From contig NZ_JQNN01000001.1 in NCBI RefSeq assembly GCF_000745265.1, positions 3,906,001-3,970,000 on the forward strand: a DNA stretch of 64,000 nt, given 5' to 3'. The notes beneath the pieces are model-generated. The model was not told where the DNA came from. It was given only the letters and a program-made list of their open reading frames with translations, and made no database searches. The stretch is from Massilia sp. 9096 (GTDB lineage: Bacteria; Pseudomonadota; Gammaproteobacteria; Burkholderiales; Burkholderiaceae_D). Below, in pieces: positions 38,530 through 47,689 of the stretch. The position numbers were made by a program, and so were the translations under genes. The first letter of the stretch is position 1. The number at the start of each line of letters is the position of its first letter.

Positions 38530-40458
38530 ATGCCGCGCCTGCCGTCCCTGTCCGCCCTGCCCCTGCTGCTTGCTTCCGCTCTCACTGCCATCCACGCCAG
38601 CCACGCCGCTGCGCAAACCGCCCCGATGGCGCCCGACGTGCCGTCCACGTCCTTCAAGCTCACCGCCCCGGACGCCGACTACGTCAAGCAGGACGTCATG
38701 ATCCCGATGCGCGACGGGGTCAAGCTGCACACCGTGATCGTGATCCCGAAGAGCATCCCGGGCGGCGCCAAGGCGCCGATCATGCTGACCCGCACGCCCT
38801 ACAACGCCACCGGCCGCGCCGGCCGCATGAGGAGCCCGCACCTGACCTCGATCCTGGGCGACGGCGACGACGCCTTCATCGAGAACGGCTACATCCGCGT
38901 GTTCCAGGACGTGCGCGGCAAGTACGGTTCGGAAGGCGACTACGTGATGACACGCCCGGTGCGCGGGCCCCTGAACAACACGCCGGTCGACCACAGCACC
39001 GACGCCTGGGACACCATCGACTGGCTGGTCAAGAACGTGCCGCAATCGAACGGTAAAGTGGGCATGGTCGGCTCGTCCTACGAAGGCTTCACGGTGCTGA
39101 TGGCGCTGGTCGAGCCGCACCCGGCCTTGAAAGCCGCGGTGCCGATGAGCCCGATGGTCGACGGCTGGCGCGGCGACGACTGGTTCCATAACGGCGCCTT
39201 CCGCAACACCAACCTCGAATACATCGCCAGCCAGAATGCGGCGCGCGGCGCGGGCGAGCACCTGGCCACCGGCGTCTACGACGATTACGACGGCTACCTG
39301 CGCGCCGGCTCGACCGGCGACTTCGCCCACGAGTACGGCCTGGACCAGCTCAACTTCGTGAAAAAACTGTTCGAGCACCCGGCCTACGACAGCTTCTGGC
39401 AGGAGCAGGCGCTGGACCGCATCCTGGCCAGGAAGCCGCTCACCGTGCCGACCATGACGGTGGTGGGGCGCTGGGACCAGGAAGACATCTATGGCGCCTA
39501 CGCGACCTACGCGGCGGTCGAGCCGAAGGACAAGGACAACCGCATGAATTCGCTGGTGGTCGGCCCATGGCGCCATAGCGGCGTGAACTACGAGGGTTCG
39601 ACGCTGGGCGCCCTGAAATTCACCGGCGACACCGCACGCGAGTTCCGCCGTGAAGTCATGCTGCCCTTCTTTAACCAGTACCTGAAAGACGGCGCGCCCA
39701 AGTTCGACACCCCGCCGGTATGGTCCTACCAGACCGGCGTGAACCGCTGGCGCCGGCTCGAGCAGTGGCCGCTGGCGCAGGCCAGCACGCCGGTCTACCT
39801 GAAGGCGGGTTCGGCGCTGTCGTTCGACAAGGGCGACACCAAAGGCGCCGCCTACGACGAGTACGTCTCCGACCCGATGAAACCGGTGCCCTTCGTGCCG
39901 CGTCCGGTGCACATGAGCGAGGGAACCGTCTGGAAGCCCTGGCTGGTGACCGACCAGCGCAGCTATTCCGACCGTCCGGACGTCCTGACCTACGTGAGCG
40001 CGCCCCTGACGAAACCGCTGGAGATCGCCGGCCAGCCGATGGTCAACCTGTTCGCCTCGACCTCGGGCACGGACAGCGACTGGGTGGTCAAGCTGATCGA
40101 CGTCTACCCGGACGAAGTCGCGGCCCAGCCGGAGATGGGGGGCTACCAGCTGCCGCTGGCGATGGACATCTTCCGCGGCCGCTACCGCCAGGGCCTGGAC
40201 AAGCCGGCGCCGATCCCCGCCAACCAGGCGGAACGCTACCGCTTCGCCCTGCCCAACGTCGACCACGTGTTCCTCCCCGGCCACCGCGTGATGGTGCAGA
40301 TCCAGTCGAGCTGGTTCCCGCTGTACGACCGCAACCCGCAGACCTACGTTGCGAATATCTTCCACGCCAAGCCGGGCGACTACCGCAAGGCGACCCAGCG
40401 CGTGTATCACGCAGCGGGCATGGACAGCGCGATCGAGCTGCCGGTCGTTGCTCACTGA
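38530..40458 (+). CDS. Secreted alpha-amino-acid ester hydrolase (CocE/NonD family)
   Basis: A 642-aa exported serine hydrolase. The signal peptide is LPLLLASALTAIHASHAAAQ. The nucleophile sits in GSSYEG (Ser183), with Asp316 in VGRWDQED and His349 in GPWRHSG completing the triad. The sequence around SPMVDGWRGDDWFH and the acidic QED after Asp316 match the carboxylate cluster that binds the substrate amino group in alpha-amino-acid ester hydrolases. Such enzymes cleave and make beta-lactams with an alpha-amino side chain, such as ampicillin. The ATG at 38530 is chosen for its GGAG site; 38506 is an alternative. Confidence 0.88.
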   Translation: MPRLPSLSALPLLLASALTAIHASHAAAQTAPMAPDVPSTSFKLTAPDADYVKQDVMIPMRDGVKLHTVIVIPKSIPGGAKAPIMLTRTPYNATGRAGRMRSPHLTSILGDGDDAFIENGYIRVFQDVRGKYGSEGDYVMTRPVRGPLNNTPVDHSTDAWDTIDWLVKNVPQSNGKVGMVGSSYEGFTVLMALVEPHPALKAAVPMSPMVDGWRGDDWFHNGAFRNTNLEYIASQNAARGAGEHLATGVYDDYDGYLRAGSTGDFAHEYGLDQLNFVKKLFEHPAYDSFWQEQALDRILARKPLTVPTMTVVGRWDQEDIYGAYATYAAVEPKDKDNRMNSLVVGPWRHSGVNYEGSTLGALKFTGDTAREFRREVMLPFFNQYLKDGAPKFDTPPVWSYQTGVNRWRRLEQWPLAQASTPVYLKAGSALSFDKGDTKGAAYDEYVSDPMKPVPFVPRPVHMSEGTVWKPWLVTDQRSYSDRPDVLTYVSAPLTKPLEIAGQPMVNLFASTSGTDSDWVVKLIDVYPDEVAAQPEMGGYQLPLAMDIFRGRYRQGLDKPAPIPANQAERYRFALPNVDHVFLPGHRVMVQIQSSWFPLYDRNPQTYVANIFHAKPGDYRKATQRVYHAAGMDSAIELPVVAH

Positions 40459-40534
40459 AGTGAATCGCTGACGCCGGCCGCCCAGGGTTCGTCAACGCAC
40501 CGAGCCGATGGCCGCGCCCGGCCTAGCATGAGGC

Positions 40535-41428
40535 ATGGGCACGATCACCATCGGCATTTCAGGCTGGCGTTACGAACCATGGCGCGGCGCGTTCTATCCG
40601 CCCGGCCTGGTGCAGGCGCGCGAACTCGATTACGCGTCGCGCTTTTTGCCGACCATCGAGATCAACGGCTCGTTTTATTCCCTGCAGCGCCCGGGCAGCT
40701 ATGCCGCCTGGTACGCGGCCACGCCGCCGGGCTTCGTTTTCGCGGTCAAGGGCAACCGGTTCCTGACCCACATGCTCAAGCTGCGCGGCATCGAGACGCC
40801 GCTGGCCAACGTGCTGGCCTCGGGCGTGTTCGCGCTGCGCGAAAAGCTCGGGCCCTTCCTGTGGCAGTTCCCGCCGCAGCTGCGCTTCGATCCCGACAAG
40901 GTCGAGCGTTTTCTCAGCCTGCTGCCGCGCGACACCGGCCAGGCGCTGGCGATCGCGCGCGGCCACGACGACAAGATGATCGGCCGGTCGCTCCTGGAAA
41001 TCGACGCCGTGCGCCCGCTGCGCCATGCCATCGAGATCCGCCACGCGAGTTTTCTGGACGACGCCTTCATCGCCCTGCTGCGCAAGTACAACGTGGCGCT
41101 GGTGGTGGCCGACACGGCCGGCAAATTCCCCGATGTCGAAGACGTGACCGCGGACTTCGTCTACGTGCGCCTGCACGGCGAGCACGAGCTGTACGCCAGC
41201 GGCTACGAAGACGAGTCATTGGAACGATGGGCGCGGCGCATCCGCGCCTGGAGCGCGGGTTCGCAGCCGGAAGATGCGCGTTTGGTCTCGCCGCATGCGC
41301 CCGCGCCCGCGCGCGCGGGAGGGCGCGACGTCTACTGTTACTTCGACAACGACATCAAGGTGCGCGCGCCGTTCGATGCGAAGCGCTTGATGGAACTGCT
41401 GGATCTGGCGTGGAAGCCGGAGGCTTAA
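40535..41428 (+). CDS. DUF72 (YecE-like) TIM-barrel protein
   Basis: A 297-aa cytoplasmic protein of the DUF72 family. It opens ITIGISGWRYEPWRGAFYPPGL, with EINGSFYSLQRPGSYAAWY, FAVKGNRFLTHMLKL, LWQFPPQLRFD, the HAIEIRHASFLDD strand and VYVRLHGEHELYASGY, all typical. The reaction is unproven. Its stop overlaps the end of the convergent small gene at 41425 by four bases. Confidence 0.88.
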   Translation: MGTITIGISGWRYEPWRGAFYPPGLVQARELDYASRFLPTIEINGSFYSLQRPGSYAAWYAATPPGFVFAVKGNRFLTHMLKLRGIETPLANVLASGVFALREKLGPFLWQFPPQLRFDPDKVERFLSLLPRDTGQALAIARGHDDKMIGRSLLEIDAVRPLRHAIEIRHASFLDDAFIALLRKYNVALVVADTAGKFPDVEDVTADFVYVRLHGEHELYASGYEDESLERWARRIRAWSAGSQPEDARLVSPHAPAPARAGGRDVYCYFDNDIKVRAPFDAKRLMELLDLAWKPEA

Positions 41429-41685
41429 CGCTTGACGTGCAGCTGGATGACCTTGCGGCCCTTCTCGTCCTTCTGCGCCATCGGGGCAGGTGCGCACGAC
41501 CCGCAGGTGTCGCAGCCGCTGCCGCAGCCCGACTCCTTGTCGAGCCAGCGCGCCAGCAGGCCCTTTCCGCTGCCGTCCGAAAAGGTGTAGACCACGCGCC
41601 GGCGCCAGGTCTTGGGCAGGTACTTGGCCGCCGCGTACCCCGCCGCGAGCAGCACGATCACAGCGACGACAAGGTACTGCAACAT
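41425..41685 (-). CDS. Cys-rich FeoB-associated membrane protein (DUF6587-like)
   Basis: An 86-aa protein. One N-terminal transmembrane helix (YLVVAVIVLLAAGYAAA) is followed by a basic region and a cysteine cluster CGSGCDTCGSC at residues 54-64 (C-x3-C-x2-C-x2-C). It starts 2 bases after the feoB stop, so it is the third gene of feoA-feoB and probably assists ferrous iron transport, analogous in position to FeoC. The cluster could bind iron or an Fe-S centre; that is inference. Confidence 0.75.
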   Translation of the reverse strand: MLQYLVVAVIVLLAAGYAAAKYLPKTWRRRVVYTFSDGSGKGLLARWLDKESGCGSGCDTCGSCAPAPMAQKDEKGRKVIQLHVKR

Positions 41686-41687
41686 GC

Positions 41688-43571
41688 TCAACTCCCCAGC
41701 GCGTACAGCGCGATGCGGTAGGTCAGGAACGAGGCCGCATAGGCCAGCGCGAACATGTAGCCGGCCATGATCAGCGCGTAGCGGATGCTGCCGGTCTCGC
41801 GCCGCACCACGGACAAGGTCGACAGGCACTGCGGCGCGAACACGTACCAGGCCAGCAGCGACAGCGCGGTCGCCATGCTCCAGGAATGGCTGATGAGCGG
41901 GGCCAGCGAACCGGCCACGTCTTCGCCGCCGGACAGCGCGTACACGGTACCGAGCGCGCCGACCGCGACTTCGCGCGCCGCCATGCCCGGCACCAGCGCG
42001 ATGCAGATCTGCCAGCCGAAGCCGATCGGCTGGAAGATCACGGACAAGGCGCGGCCCAGCATGCCGGCCACGCTGTAGTAGATGGGCGGATGGGTCGCGC
42101 CTTCCGGAGCGCCCGGGAAGCTCGACAGGAACCAGACCAGCACCATCAGCGTCAGGATCACGGTGCCGACGCGGGTCAGGAAGATGCGTGCGCGCTCCCA
42201 CAGGCCCAGGCCGAGGTTGTGCAGGTGCGGCCAGTGGTAGGCCGGCAGTTCGAGCATCAGCGGCTGCTGGCGGTTGGCGCCGGCGGTGCGCTTGATGAAC
42301 CAGGCCACGGCCATGGCGCTGACGATGCCGGCCACGTACAGCAGGAACAGCACCAGGCCCTGCAAATTCAGGCCGAAGCCGAGCGCGCGCTTGGGGATGA
42401 AGGCGGCAATGATCAGCGCGTACACCGGCAGGCGCGCGGAACACGTCATCAGCGGCGCGATCATGATCGTGACCAGGCGGTCGCGCGGGTTCTGGATGGT
42501 GCGCGCCGCCATCACGCCGGGAATCGCGCAGGCGAACGAGGACAGCAGCGGAATGAAGGCGCGCCCGGACAGGCCGACGCCGCCCATCATGCGGTCGAGC
42601 AGAAAGGCGGCGCGCGGCAGGTAGCCGCAATCCTCGAGCACGAGGATGAAGAAGAACAGGATCAGGATCTGCGGCAGGAACACCAGCACGCTGCCGACGC
42701 CCCCGAAGATGCCGTCGACCAGCAGCCCGCGCAGCGGCCCCTCGGCCATGTGCGCCCCGACCCAGCCGCCGACCGCATCGACGCCGTTCTTGATCAGGTC
42801 CATCGGCACGTTGGCCCAGCTGAACACGGCCTGGAACACCAGGAACATCAGCGCGGCCAGGATGACCGGCCCGGCGATCGGGTGCAGCACGACCGCGTCG
42901 ATCTGCTCGGACAGGTTGCCGGTGTCGCGATCGAAGCTGACCGCGGCGTCGATGATGCGGCGCACTTCGCGCTGGGTGTCTTCGACCGAGACCGCGTCGA
43001 TCGCGGCCAGCGGACGCGGCTTGGCGGGGGCGAAAGTTTGCCGGTCGAGCAACTCGAGCAGCTGCTTTTCGCCGCCCGACTGCACCGCGACGGTTTCGAC
43101 CACCGGCATGCCGAGTTCGCGCGACAGGCGCGCGGTGTCGATCTCGATGCCGCGCTTTTTCGCGACGTCGACCATGTTCAGCGCCAGTACCATCGGCAAG
43201 CCGAGGCGCTGGATTTCCAGCACCAGGCGCAGGTTCAGGCGCAGGTTGGTGGCGTTGACCACGCAGACCACGACGTCCGGCGCCTGTTCGCCCGCGCGCA
43301 GGCCGGCGACGACGTCGCGCGTGATCGCTTCGTCCGGGGTGTGGGCCGAAAGGCTGTAGGCGCCGGGCAGGTCGAGCACGCGCAGCATGCGCCCGCCAGG
43401 CAGGGTAAAGCTGCCTTCCTTGCGTTCGATGGTGACGCCGGCGTAGTTGGCGACCTTCTGGCGCGCGCCGGTGAGACGGTTGAACAGAGCGGTCTTGCCG
43501 CAGTTCGGATTACCCAGCAGGGCGATGAGCGGCGCCTTGGCCGTCGTGACCTGCTGTTCTGCTACTGACAT
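41688..43571 (-). CDS. feoB: Ferrous iron transporter FeoB
   Basis: A 627-aa inner-membrane Fe(II) permease. The N-terminal G-domain has G1 GNPNCGKTALFN, G3 DLPGAYSL and G4 NMVD. Two gate modules follow, with SSFACAIPGVMAARTI and MTCSARLPVYALII (conserved Cys) and the C-terminal helices. Shorter than the 773-aa E. coli protein but normal for betaproteobacteria. Follows feoA by 10 bases. Confidence 0.96.
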   Translation of the reverse strand: MSVAEQQVTTAKAPLIALLGNPNCGKTALFNRLTGARQKVANYAGVTIERKEGSFTLPGGRMLRVLDLPGAYSLSAHTPDEAITRDVVAGLRAGEQAPDVVVCVVNATNLRLNLRLVLEIQRLGLPMVLALNMVDVAKKRGIEIDTARLSRELGMPVVETVAVQSGGEKQLLELLDRQTFAPAKPRPLAAIDAVSVEDTQREVRRIIDAAVSFDRDTGNLSEQIDAVVLHPIAGPVILAALMFLVFQAVFSWANVPMDLIKNGVDAVGGWVGAHMAEGPLRGLLVDGIFGGVGSVLVFLPQILILFFFILVLEDCGYLPRAAFLLDRMMGGVGLSGRAFIPLLSSFACAIPGVMAARTIQNPRDRLVTIMIAPLMTCSARLPVYALIIAAFIPKRALGFGLNLQGLVLFLLYVAGIVSAMAVAWFIKRTAGANRQQPLMLELPAYHWPHLHNLGLGLWERARIFLTRVGTVILTLMVLVWFLSSFPGAPEGATHPPIYYSVAGMLGRALSVIFQPIGFGWQICIALVPGMAAREVAVGALGTVYALSGGEDVAGSLAPLISHSWSMATALSLLAWYVFAPQCLSTLSVVRRETGSIRYALIMAGYMFALAYAASFLTYRIALYALGS

Positions 43572-43581
43572 CGTGTTTGCC

Positions 43582-43851
43582 TTACTCCGGCTGGATCGAG
43601 ACCAGCGCCGCTTCGAAACGGCGCAGGGCGAAGGTCGACTGGCCGACCTTGACCGCGAGCGGCCCGCCGGGCAGGCCGCGCTTGAGCATGCGGATGCGCT
43701 CGCCCGGCACGAAACCGAGCTCCATCAGGCGGCGCGACACGTCGAGGCCATCGCTGACGCCGGAACGGGCGCTCGGAGCGAGGTGGATCACGGTAGCGCT
43801 CTGGCCGGCTTTCAGGCTGTCGAGCGTGGTCAGGGTGGGTGCGAGAGTCAT
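43582..43851 (-). CDS. feoA: Ferrous iron transport protein FeoA
   Basis: An 89-aa SH3-like cytoplasmic protein needed for FeoB function (LDSLKAGQSATVIHL...RRLMELGFVPGERIRMLKRGLPGGPLAVKVG). First gene of the feo operon; a Fur-box-like site lies upstream at 43911. Confidence 0.93.
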   Translation of the reverse strand: MTLAPTLTTLDSLKAGQSATVIHLAPSARSGVSDGLDVSRRLMELGFVPGERIRMLKRGLPGGPLAVKVGQSTFALRRFEAALVSIQPE

Positions 43852-43910
43852 GGTGTCACTTCCAGTCGATATGACGCGGTGGGGACGGATGGGTACATCA
43901 TAAACCTAAA

Positions 43911-43925
43911 TGCGAATTATTTCTA
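43911..43925 (-). promoter_or_regulatory. Candidate Fur box upstream of feoA
   Basis: TGCGAATTATTTCTA matches the 7-1-7 Fur consensus at about 9 of 14 positions and lies about 60 bases before the feoA start in an AT-rich patch. It fits iron repression of feoAB. Confidence 0.5.
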
Positions 43926-44017
43926 TTTGCGATTTGTCTAGTTCTGCCCGGTCCGCCGGATTGCGCAACAAATTCGCTTGCATTCGTCTGGCGGGTTCTC
44001 CAGAATATGAAAGTGAA

Positions 44018-44032
44018 TGAGAATGATTCGCA
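44018..44032 (+). promoter_or_regulatory. Fur box upstream of bfd
   Basis: TGAGAATGATTCGCA matches the Fur 7-1-7 consensus (TGATAATNATTATCA) at 11 of 14 positions. It lies about 55 bases before the bfd ATG, so bfd is probably induced when iron is low. Confidence 0.7.
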
Positions 44033-44085
44033 TTATAGAACAGATAGCAAGAGCTTGCCGCGCGCCGGCTTGAAACGGAAAACCC

Positions 44086-44304
44086 ATGATCGTTTGTGTC
44101 TGCAACAACATCTCCGACCGCGAAATCCGCCAGGCGGTCGACCTCGGCCTGAACTCGATGGCCGGCCTGCGCAAGGAACTCGGCGTCGGCGCCTGCTGCG
44201 GCAAATGCGTCAGCTGCGCGCGCGAGGTGATGCACGAACACCTCGACGGCAAAAACGTGACGGTGGCGCCGCATCGGATGACACCAGGCAAGTTGGTGGC
44301 GTAA
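44086..44304 (+). CDS. bfd: Bacterioferritin-associated ferredoxin
   Basis: A 72-aa [2Fe-2S] protein with cluster ligands Cys4, Cys6, Cys38 and Cys41 (VCVC...CCGKC). Bfd docks on bacterioferritin and reduces its stored iron so it can be released. bfr is only about 0.9 kb downstream on the same strand. The Fur box upstream fits release of iron under starvation. Confidence 0.93.
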   Translation: MIVCVCNNISDREIRQAVDLGLNSMAGLRKELGVGACCGKCVSCAREVMHEHLDGKNVTVAPHRMTPGKLVA

Positions 44305-44442
44305 GCAGGGACTTCAAGTTCCCCGGAAACATGGCCTGTCGGGGAAGGTTTTCATTGCCTTGCACAATCGGACGCACACCCGACCGCATGCCGGCCGTCC
44401 TTGGTAGTATGTGGGTTCCGAAGCAGCCAAGTCTTCTGTCTT

Positions 44443-45123
44443 ATGCCAGTCATCCCGTTCCGTCCACCCAAAGCGCCCTTCACGGTCCAGCCGCCGCCCG
44501 CCCCTTCGCGCCGCGCCATCGCGGTCAAGTGGCTGCGCAAGATGCATGGCTGGATCGGCCTCTGGGGCGCCGTGCTCGGGCTGCTGTTCGGCAGCACCGG
44601 CATCCTCCTGAACCACCGCGCCATCCTCAGGATTCCCGCCGCCCGGGCGCAGGAAAGCACGGTGCAGATTCCACTGCCGAGTCCGGCACCGACGACGCCC
44701 CAGGCGATGGCGCTCTGGCTCAAGCGCTCGCTCAGGCTCGAGCCCGAACCCGGGCGCGTGCGCGCGGAGCCGCCGCGCCCGGTCGCATGGGCCGACAAAT
44801 CGCTGGTCCAGCCCGAGCGCTGGAGCGCCAGCTTCACTTCACCGTCGGGCAACGTCCAGGCCGAGTACTGGGTCGGCAATGGCTTCGTCACCGTCAAGCG
44901 CGCCGACAACAACTTATTCGCGACCATGACCAACCTGCACAAGGGCGTCGGGATGAGCACCGGCTGGGTGTTGCTGGTCGATACGCTGGCCGGTTCGATC
45001 ATCCTGTTGTCGGTGTCGGGCGTGGTGCTGTGGGCGCTCACCAACCGGCGCCACACGGTCGGCATCGCGATCGGCGCGCTGTCGCTGCTGGCTGTCGGCG
45101 GGTTCGTATTGGCGGCAATCTGA
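44443..45123 (+). CDS. PepSY-associated transmembrane protein
   Basis: A 226-aa membrane protein. A basic, Pro-rich N-terminus is followed by KMHGWIGLWGAVLGLLFGSTGILLNH (TM1), a periplasmic domain with an FTSPSG strand and HKGVGMSTGW, then TM2 (LVDTLAGSIILLSVSGVVLWAL) and TM3 (IGALSLLAVGGFVLAAI). This is the compact form of PepSY_TM proteins that often neighbour siderophore receptors and are thought to be ferric reductases. The ATG at 44443 has no strong ribosome site. Located between bfd and bfr. Confidence 0.78.
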   Translation: MPVIPFRPPKAPFTVQPPPAPSRRAIAVKWLRKMHGWIGLWGAVLGLLFGSTGILLNHRAILRIPAARAQESTVQIPLPSPAPTTPQAMALWLKRSLRLEPEPGRVRAEPPRPVAWADKSLVQPERWSASFTSPSGNVQAEYWVGNGFVTVKRADNNLFATMTNLHKGVGMSTGWVLLVDTLAGSIILLSVSGVVLWALTNRRHTVGIAIGALSLLAVGGFVLAAI

Positions 45124-45182
45124 CACCTGCGCCAAGTTGTTGCGCGCCCGCGGCGGTGGCCATATCCGCGGCCGCGCCGGTT

Positions 45183-45191
45183 TGCTATGAT
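45183..45191 (+). promoter_or_regulatory. Extended -10 promoter of bfr
   Basis: TGCTATGAT is an extended -10 (TGn-TATGAT) about 30 bases before the bfr start; no good -35 is visible. Confidence 0.45.
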
Positions 45192-45222
45192 GACATCGTC
45201 GCGTCATTACAAAAGGCAATCC

Positions 45223-45693
45223 ATGAAGGGCGATCCCACCATCATCCGTCACTTGAACGCCCAGCTCACCAATGAGCTGACCGCGATCAACCAGTACTTC
45301 CTGCACGCGCGCATGTACCGGCACTGGGGGTTTTATCGGCTCGGCAAGAAGGAATACGACGAATCGATCGGTGAGATGAAACATGCGGACAAGTTGATCG
45401 ACCGCATCCTGATGCTCGACGGCCTGCCCAACTTGCAGGCGCTGCACAAACTCCTGATCGGTGAATCGTCGCAGGAAATGCTGGAATGCGACCTCAAGCT
45501 CGAGCGCGGCGCCCAGGTCACGATCAAGGAAGGCATCGCCGCCTGCGAGGCCGCCCACGACTACGTCTCGCGCGACCTGCTGCTCGAGATCCTGGCGGAC
45601 ACCGAAGAACACATCGAATGGCTGGAAACCCAGCTCGACCTGATCGTCAAGGTCGGCCTGCAGAACTATTTGCAGACGCAAATGACCGAGTGA
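45223..45693 (+). CDS. bfr: Bacterioferritin
   Basis: A 156-aa ferritin-like four-helix protein that forms a 24-mer iron store. Ferroxidase ligands Glu18, Glu51 and His54 are visible ([24 protein letters not shown]), Met52 is the haem ligand, and the second helix pair has TEEHIEWLE. The ATG at 45223 gives the standard MKGDPxIIxHLN start. Partner of Bfd upstream. Confidence 0.95.
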   Translation: MKGDPTIIRHLNAQLTNELTAINQYFLHARMYRHWGFYRLGKKEYDESIGEMKHADKLIDRILMLDGLPNLQALHKLLIGESSQEMLECDLKLERGAQVTIKEGIAACEAAHDYVSRDLLLEILADTEEHIEWLETQLDLIVKVGLQNYLQTQMTE

Positions 45694-45859
45694 TATCGAG
45701 GGCCGACGCGCGCGCGCCAGCGCCGGCCTGAACCGTTTTCTCCCCCTTCGCATTCATTACAGATTGAACAGGGGCGGAAATTGCGATTTTCACCATAGCG
45801 CATCGGTGATAGGATGCCGGGTTTTGACATGCGGCAACATCCGCTTCGACCGGATTCCT

Positions 45860-46576
45860 ATGATCGGCGCTCCTGACCACGACATCACGCCTCGCGAATT
45901 CGCGTTCGAATCGCTCAATATGCAGGTTGGCGTACGCCTGCAACTGATGACGCATCGCCGCGTCAAGCCAGTGACCCATTTCTCGACCCTGATCGGCTAC
46001 CTCAAGGACGAGTACATCATCCTCAAGATTCCGATGGAAAATGGCGTGCCGATCGGCCTGACCGAGGGCGAGCGCGTCACCATTCGCGTATTTTCGGGCG
46101 TCAACGTGTGCTCGTTTGCCTGCACGGTCGAGCGCGTGTTCGCGCGGCCGCTGTTCTACGTCCACCTGTCGTTCCCGACCTCGATCCAGGGCAACAGCCT
46201 GCGCGGCGCGATGCGCGTCAAGACCGATATCCCGGCGCGCGTGCGGAGCACGGCCCAGCCGGACGCGATCCCGATCGACTGCAAGCTGATGAATATCTCG
46301 GTGAGCGGCGCCCGCGTCGATTCGCCGGTCCAGCTGCCGCGCAGCGAGGAATTGATCAGCATGCAGTTCACGCTGGCGATGCCGGGCCTCGGCCAGGAAG
46401 CGCAGGTCGATACCCTGGCGATGATCCGCAATGTCAACATCGAAAAGTCGCCGGACGGCCAGGGCGAGATCCATGCCTATGGGGTGCAGTTCGTGGAGCT
46501 CGATCCGGTCCACTACACGCTGCTGCAGAATCTGACGTACGAGGCGCTGCTGGCCGACCGGATGAAGATCGTCTGA
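45860..46576 (+). CDS. YcgR-type flagellar brake, PilZ domain
   Basis: A 238-aa c-di-GMP receptor. The N-terminal YcgR domain (about 15-110) is followed by a PilZ domain with RxxxR at 115-119 (RGAMR) and NxSxxG at 145-150 (NISVSG), both intact for c-di-GMP binding. It probably slows the flagellar motor when c-di-GMP rises. The GAF-EAL phosphodiesterase at 32-33.8 kb may act on the same pool. The ATG at 45860 is chosen because the upstream frame lacks family sequence. Confidence 0.85.
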   Translation: MIGAPDHDITPREFAFESLNMQVGVRLQLMTHRRVKPVTHFSTLIGYLKDEYIILKIPMENGVPIGLTEGERVTIRVFSGVNVCSFACTVERVFARPLFYVHLSFPTSIQGNSLRGAMRVKTDIPARVRSTAQPDAIPIDCKLMNISVSGARVDSPVQLPRSEELISMQFTLAMPGLGQEAQVDTLAMIRNVNIEKSPDGQGEIHAYGVQFVELDPVHYTLLQNLTYEALLADRMKIV

Positions 46577-46726
46577 CGCCCAACAAGCCATGGGCGGCAT
46601 CGATGGCGTATTCAGTGGATCTCGCAAACAACAGCTGCTCGAGGCCACGCGATGATGAAACACATCGTCTTGTCGCAACAAGCGCCGGACCTTGAGACAG
46701 CCGGGCTGTTCCCGGCCCACCACGAT

Positions 46727-47674
46727 TCAGGCGCCCTGCCAGCGGGCGGCCCACTTGTCGTAGAAATTGATATCGGCCGGCACCGCACCCGCCACCGCGC
46801 AGATCGCGCCGGCGAACTCGTTGGCGCGCGCCAGCGTCAAGGGCAAAGGCCAGCCGCGCAGGCGTCCGAGCAGGAAGATCGCCGAGAAGGCGTCGCCGGC
46901 GCCGACGGTGTCGATGACGAAGGGCGGCGCCGGGTTGTCGCGGTTGGCGAGCAGGCTGCCGTCGGCGCCGAAATACACCGAGCCGCGGTGGCCCAGCGTG
47001 ACGATCAGCGCGTCCAGGGCGAAGCGCTCGATCAGCGTGCGGCAGGCCGCGTGTACTTCCTCGGTCGCCAGCGGCGCATCGTCCGGGCCGATCTGGACAT
47101 ACCACTGGAACAGCGCCTGCAATTCGGCTTCGTTGACCTTGACGATGTCGGCCGCCAGCAGCGAACGCGTGACGACGGCTTCGTCGGCCTGGCCGGGACG
47201 CAGGTTGAGGTCGAGGAAGCGTCGCGCCGACGTCGCCTCGAACAGCGCCGCCAGCGCCTGGCGCGAGCGTTCCTCACGCTGGGCCAGCGTGCCGAAATAG
47301 AGCGTGCCGGCGTCCTGGCCACCCAGGACCGCCAGGCTGGCCACCGCAGCGTGCGGATCGATGAAGTCGTAGGCCTGGCGCGGCAGGATCGTGAAGTGGT
47401 GGCCTTCGGGCTGGCCCGGGGCATTGCGTTCGACCACCACGCGCCCGGTCTCTTCCATCGGGTCGACCTGCAGGCCGGTCTCCACCATCACGAAGCGCTC
47501 GAATTCGGCGCGCACGGCCAGGCCGTTGCGGTCGTCGCCGATGCGCGTGATCATGAGGGGCGGCGCCATGAAGGCGGCCAGGTGGCGCGCCACGTTGAAG
47601 GGCGCGCCGCCCACCACTTGCCCGGTCGGGAATTCGTCGACCAGCGCCTCGCCGAACACGACCGTCGTCGTCAT
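46727..47674 (-). CDS. PfkB-family carbohydrate kinase (fructokinase-like)
   Basis: A 315-aa ribokinase-fold kinase. The N-terminal substrate region is FGEALVDEFPTGQVVGGAPFNVARHLAAF. The catalytic motif DTVGAGDAFSAIFL contains the base Asp and anion hole. The GGAPFN start resembles fructokinases, but the sugar is not certain. It follows the GST gene by 15 bases. A small hairpin (46700-46716) lies after the stop but without a T run. Confidence 0.85.
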   Translation of the reverse strand: MTTTVVFGEALVDEFPTGQVVGGAPFNVARHLAAFMAPPLMITRIGDDRNGLAVRAEFERFVMVETGLQVDPMEETGRVVVERNAPGQPEGHHFTILPRQAYDFIDPHAAVASLAVLGGQDAGTLYFGTLAQREERSRQALAALFEATSARRFLDLNLRPGQADEAVVTRSLLAADIVKVNEAELQALFQWYVQIGPDDAPLATEEVHAACRTLIERFALDALIVTLGHRGSVYFGADGSLLANRDNPAPPFVIDTVGAGDAFSAIFLLGRLRGWPLPLTLARANEFAGAICAVAGAVPADINFYDKWAARWQGA

Positions 47675-47689
47675 CGCGGCGGCCCCGTT

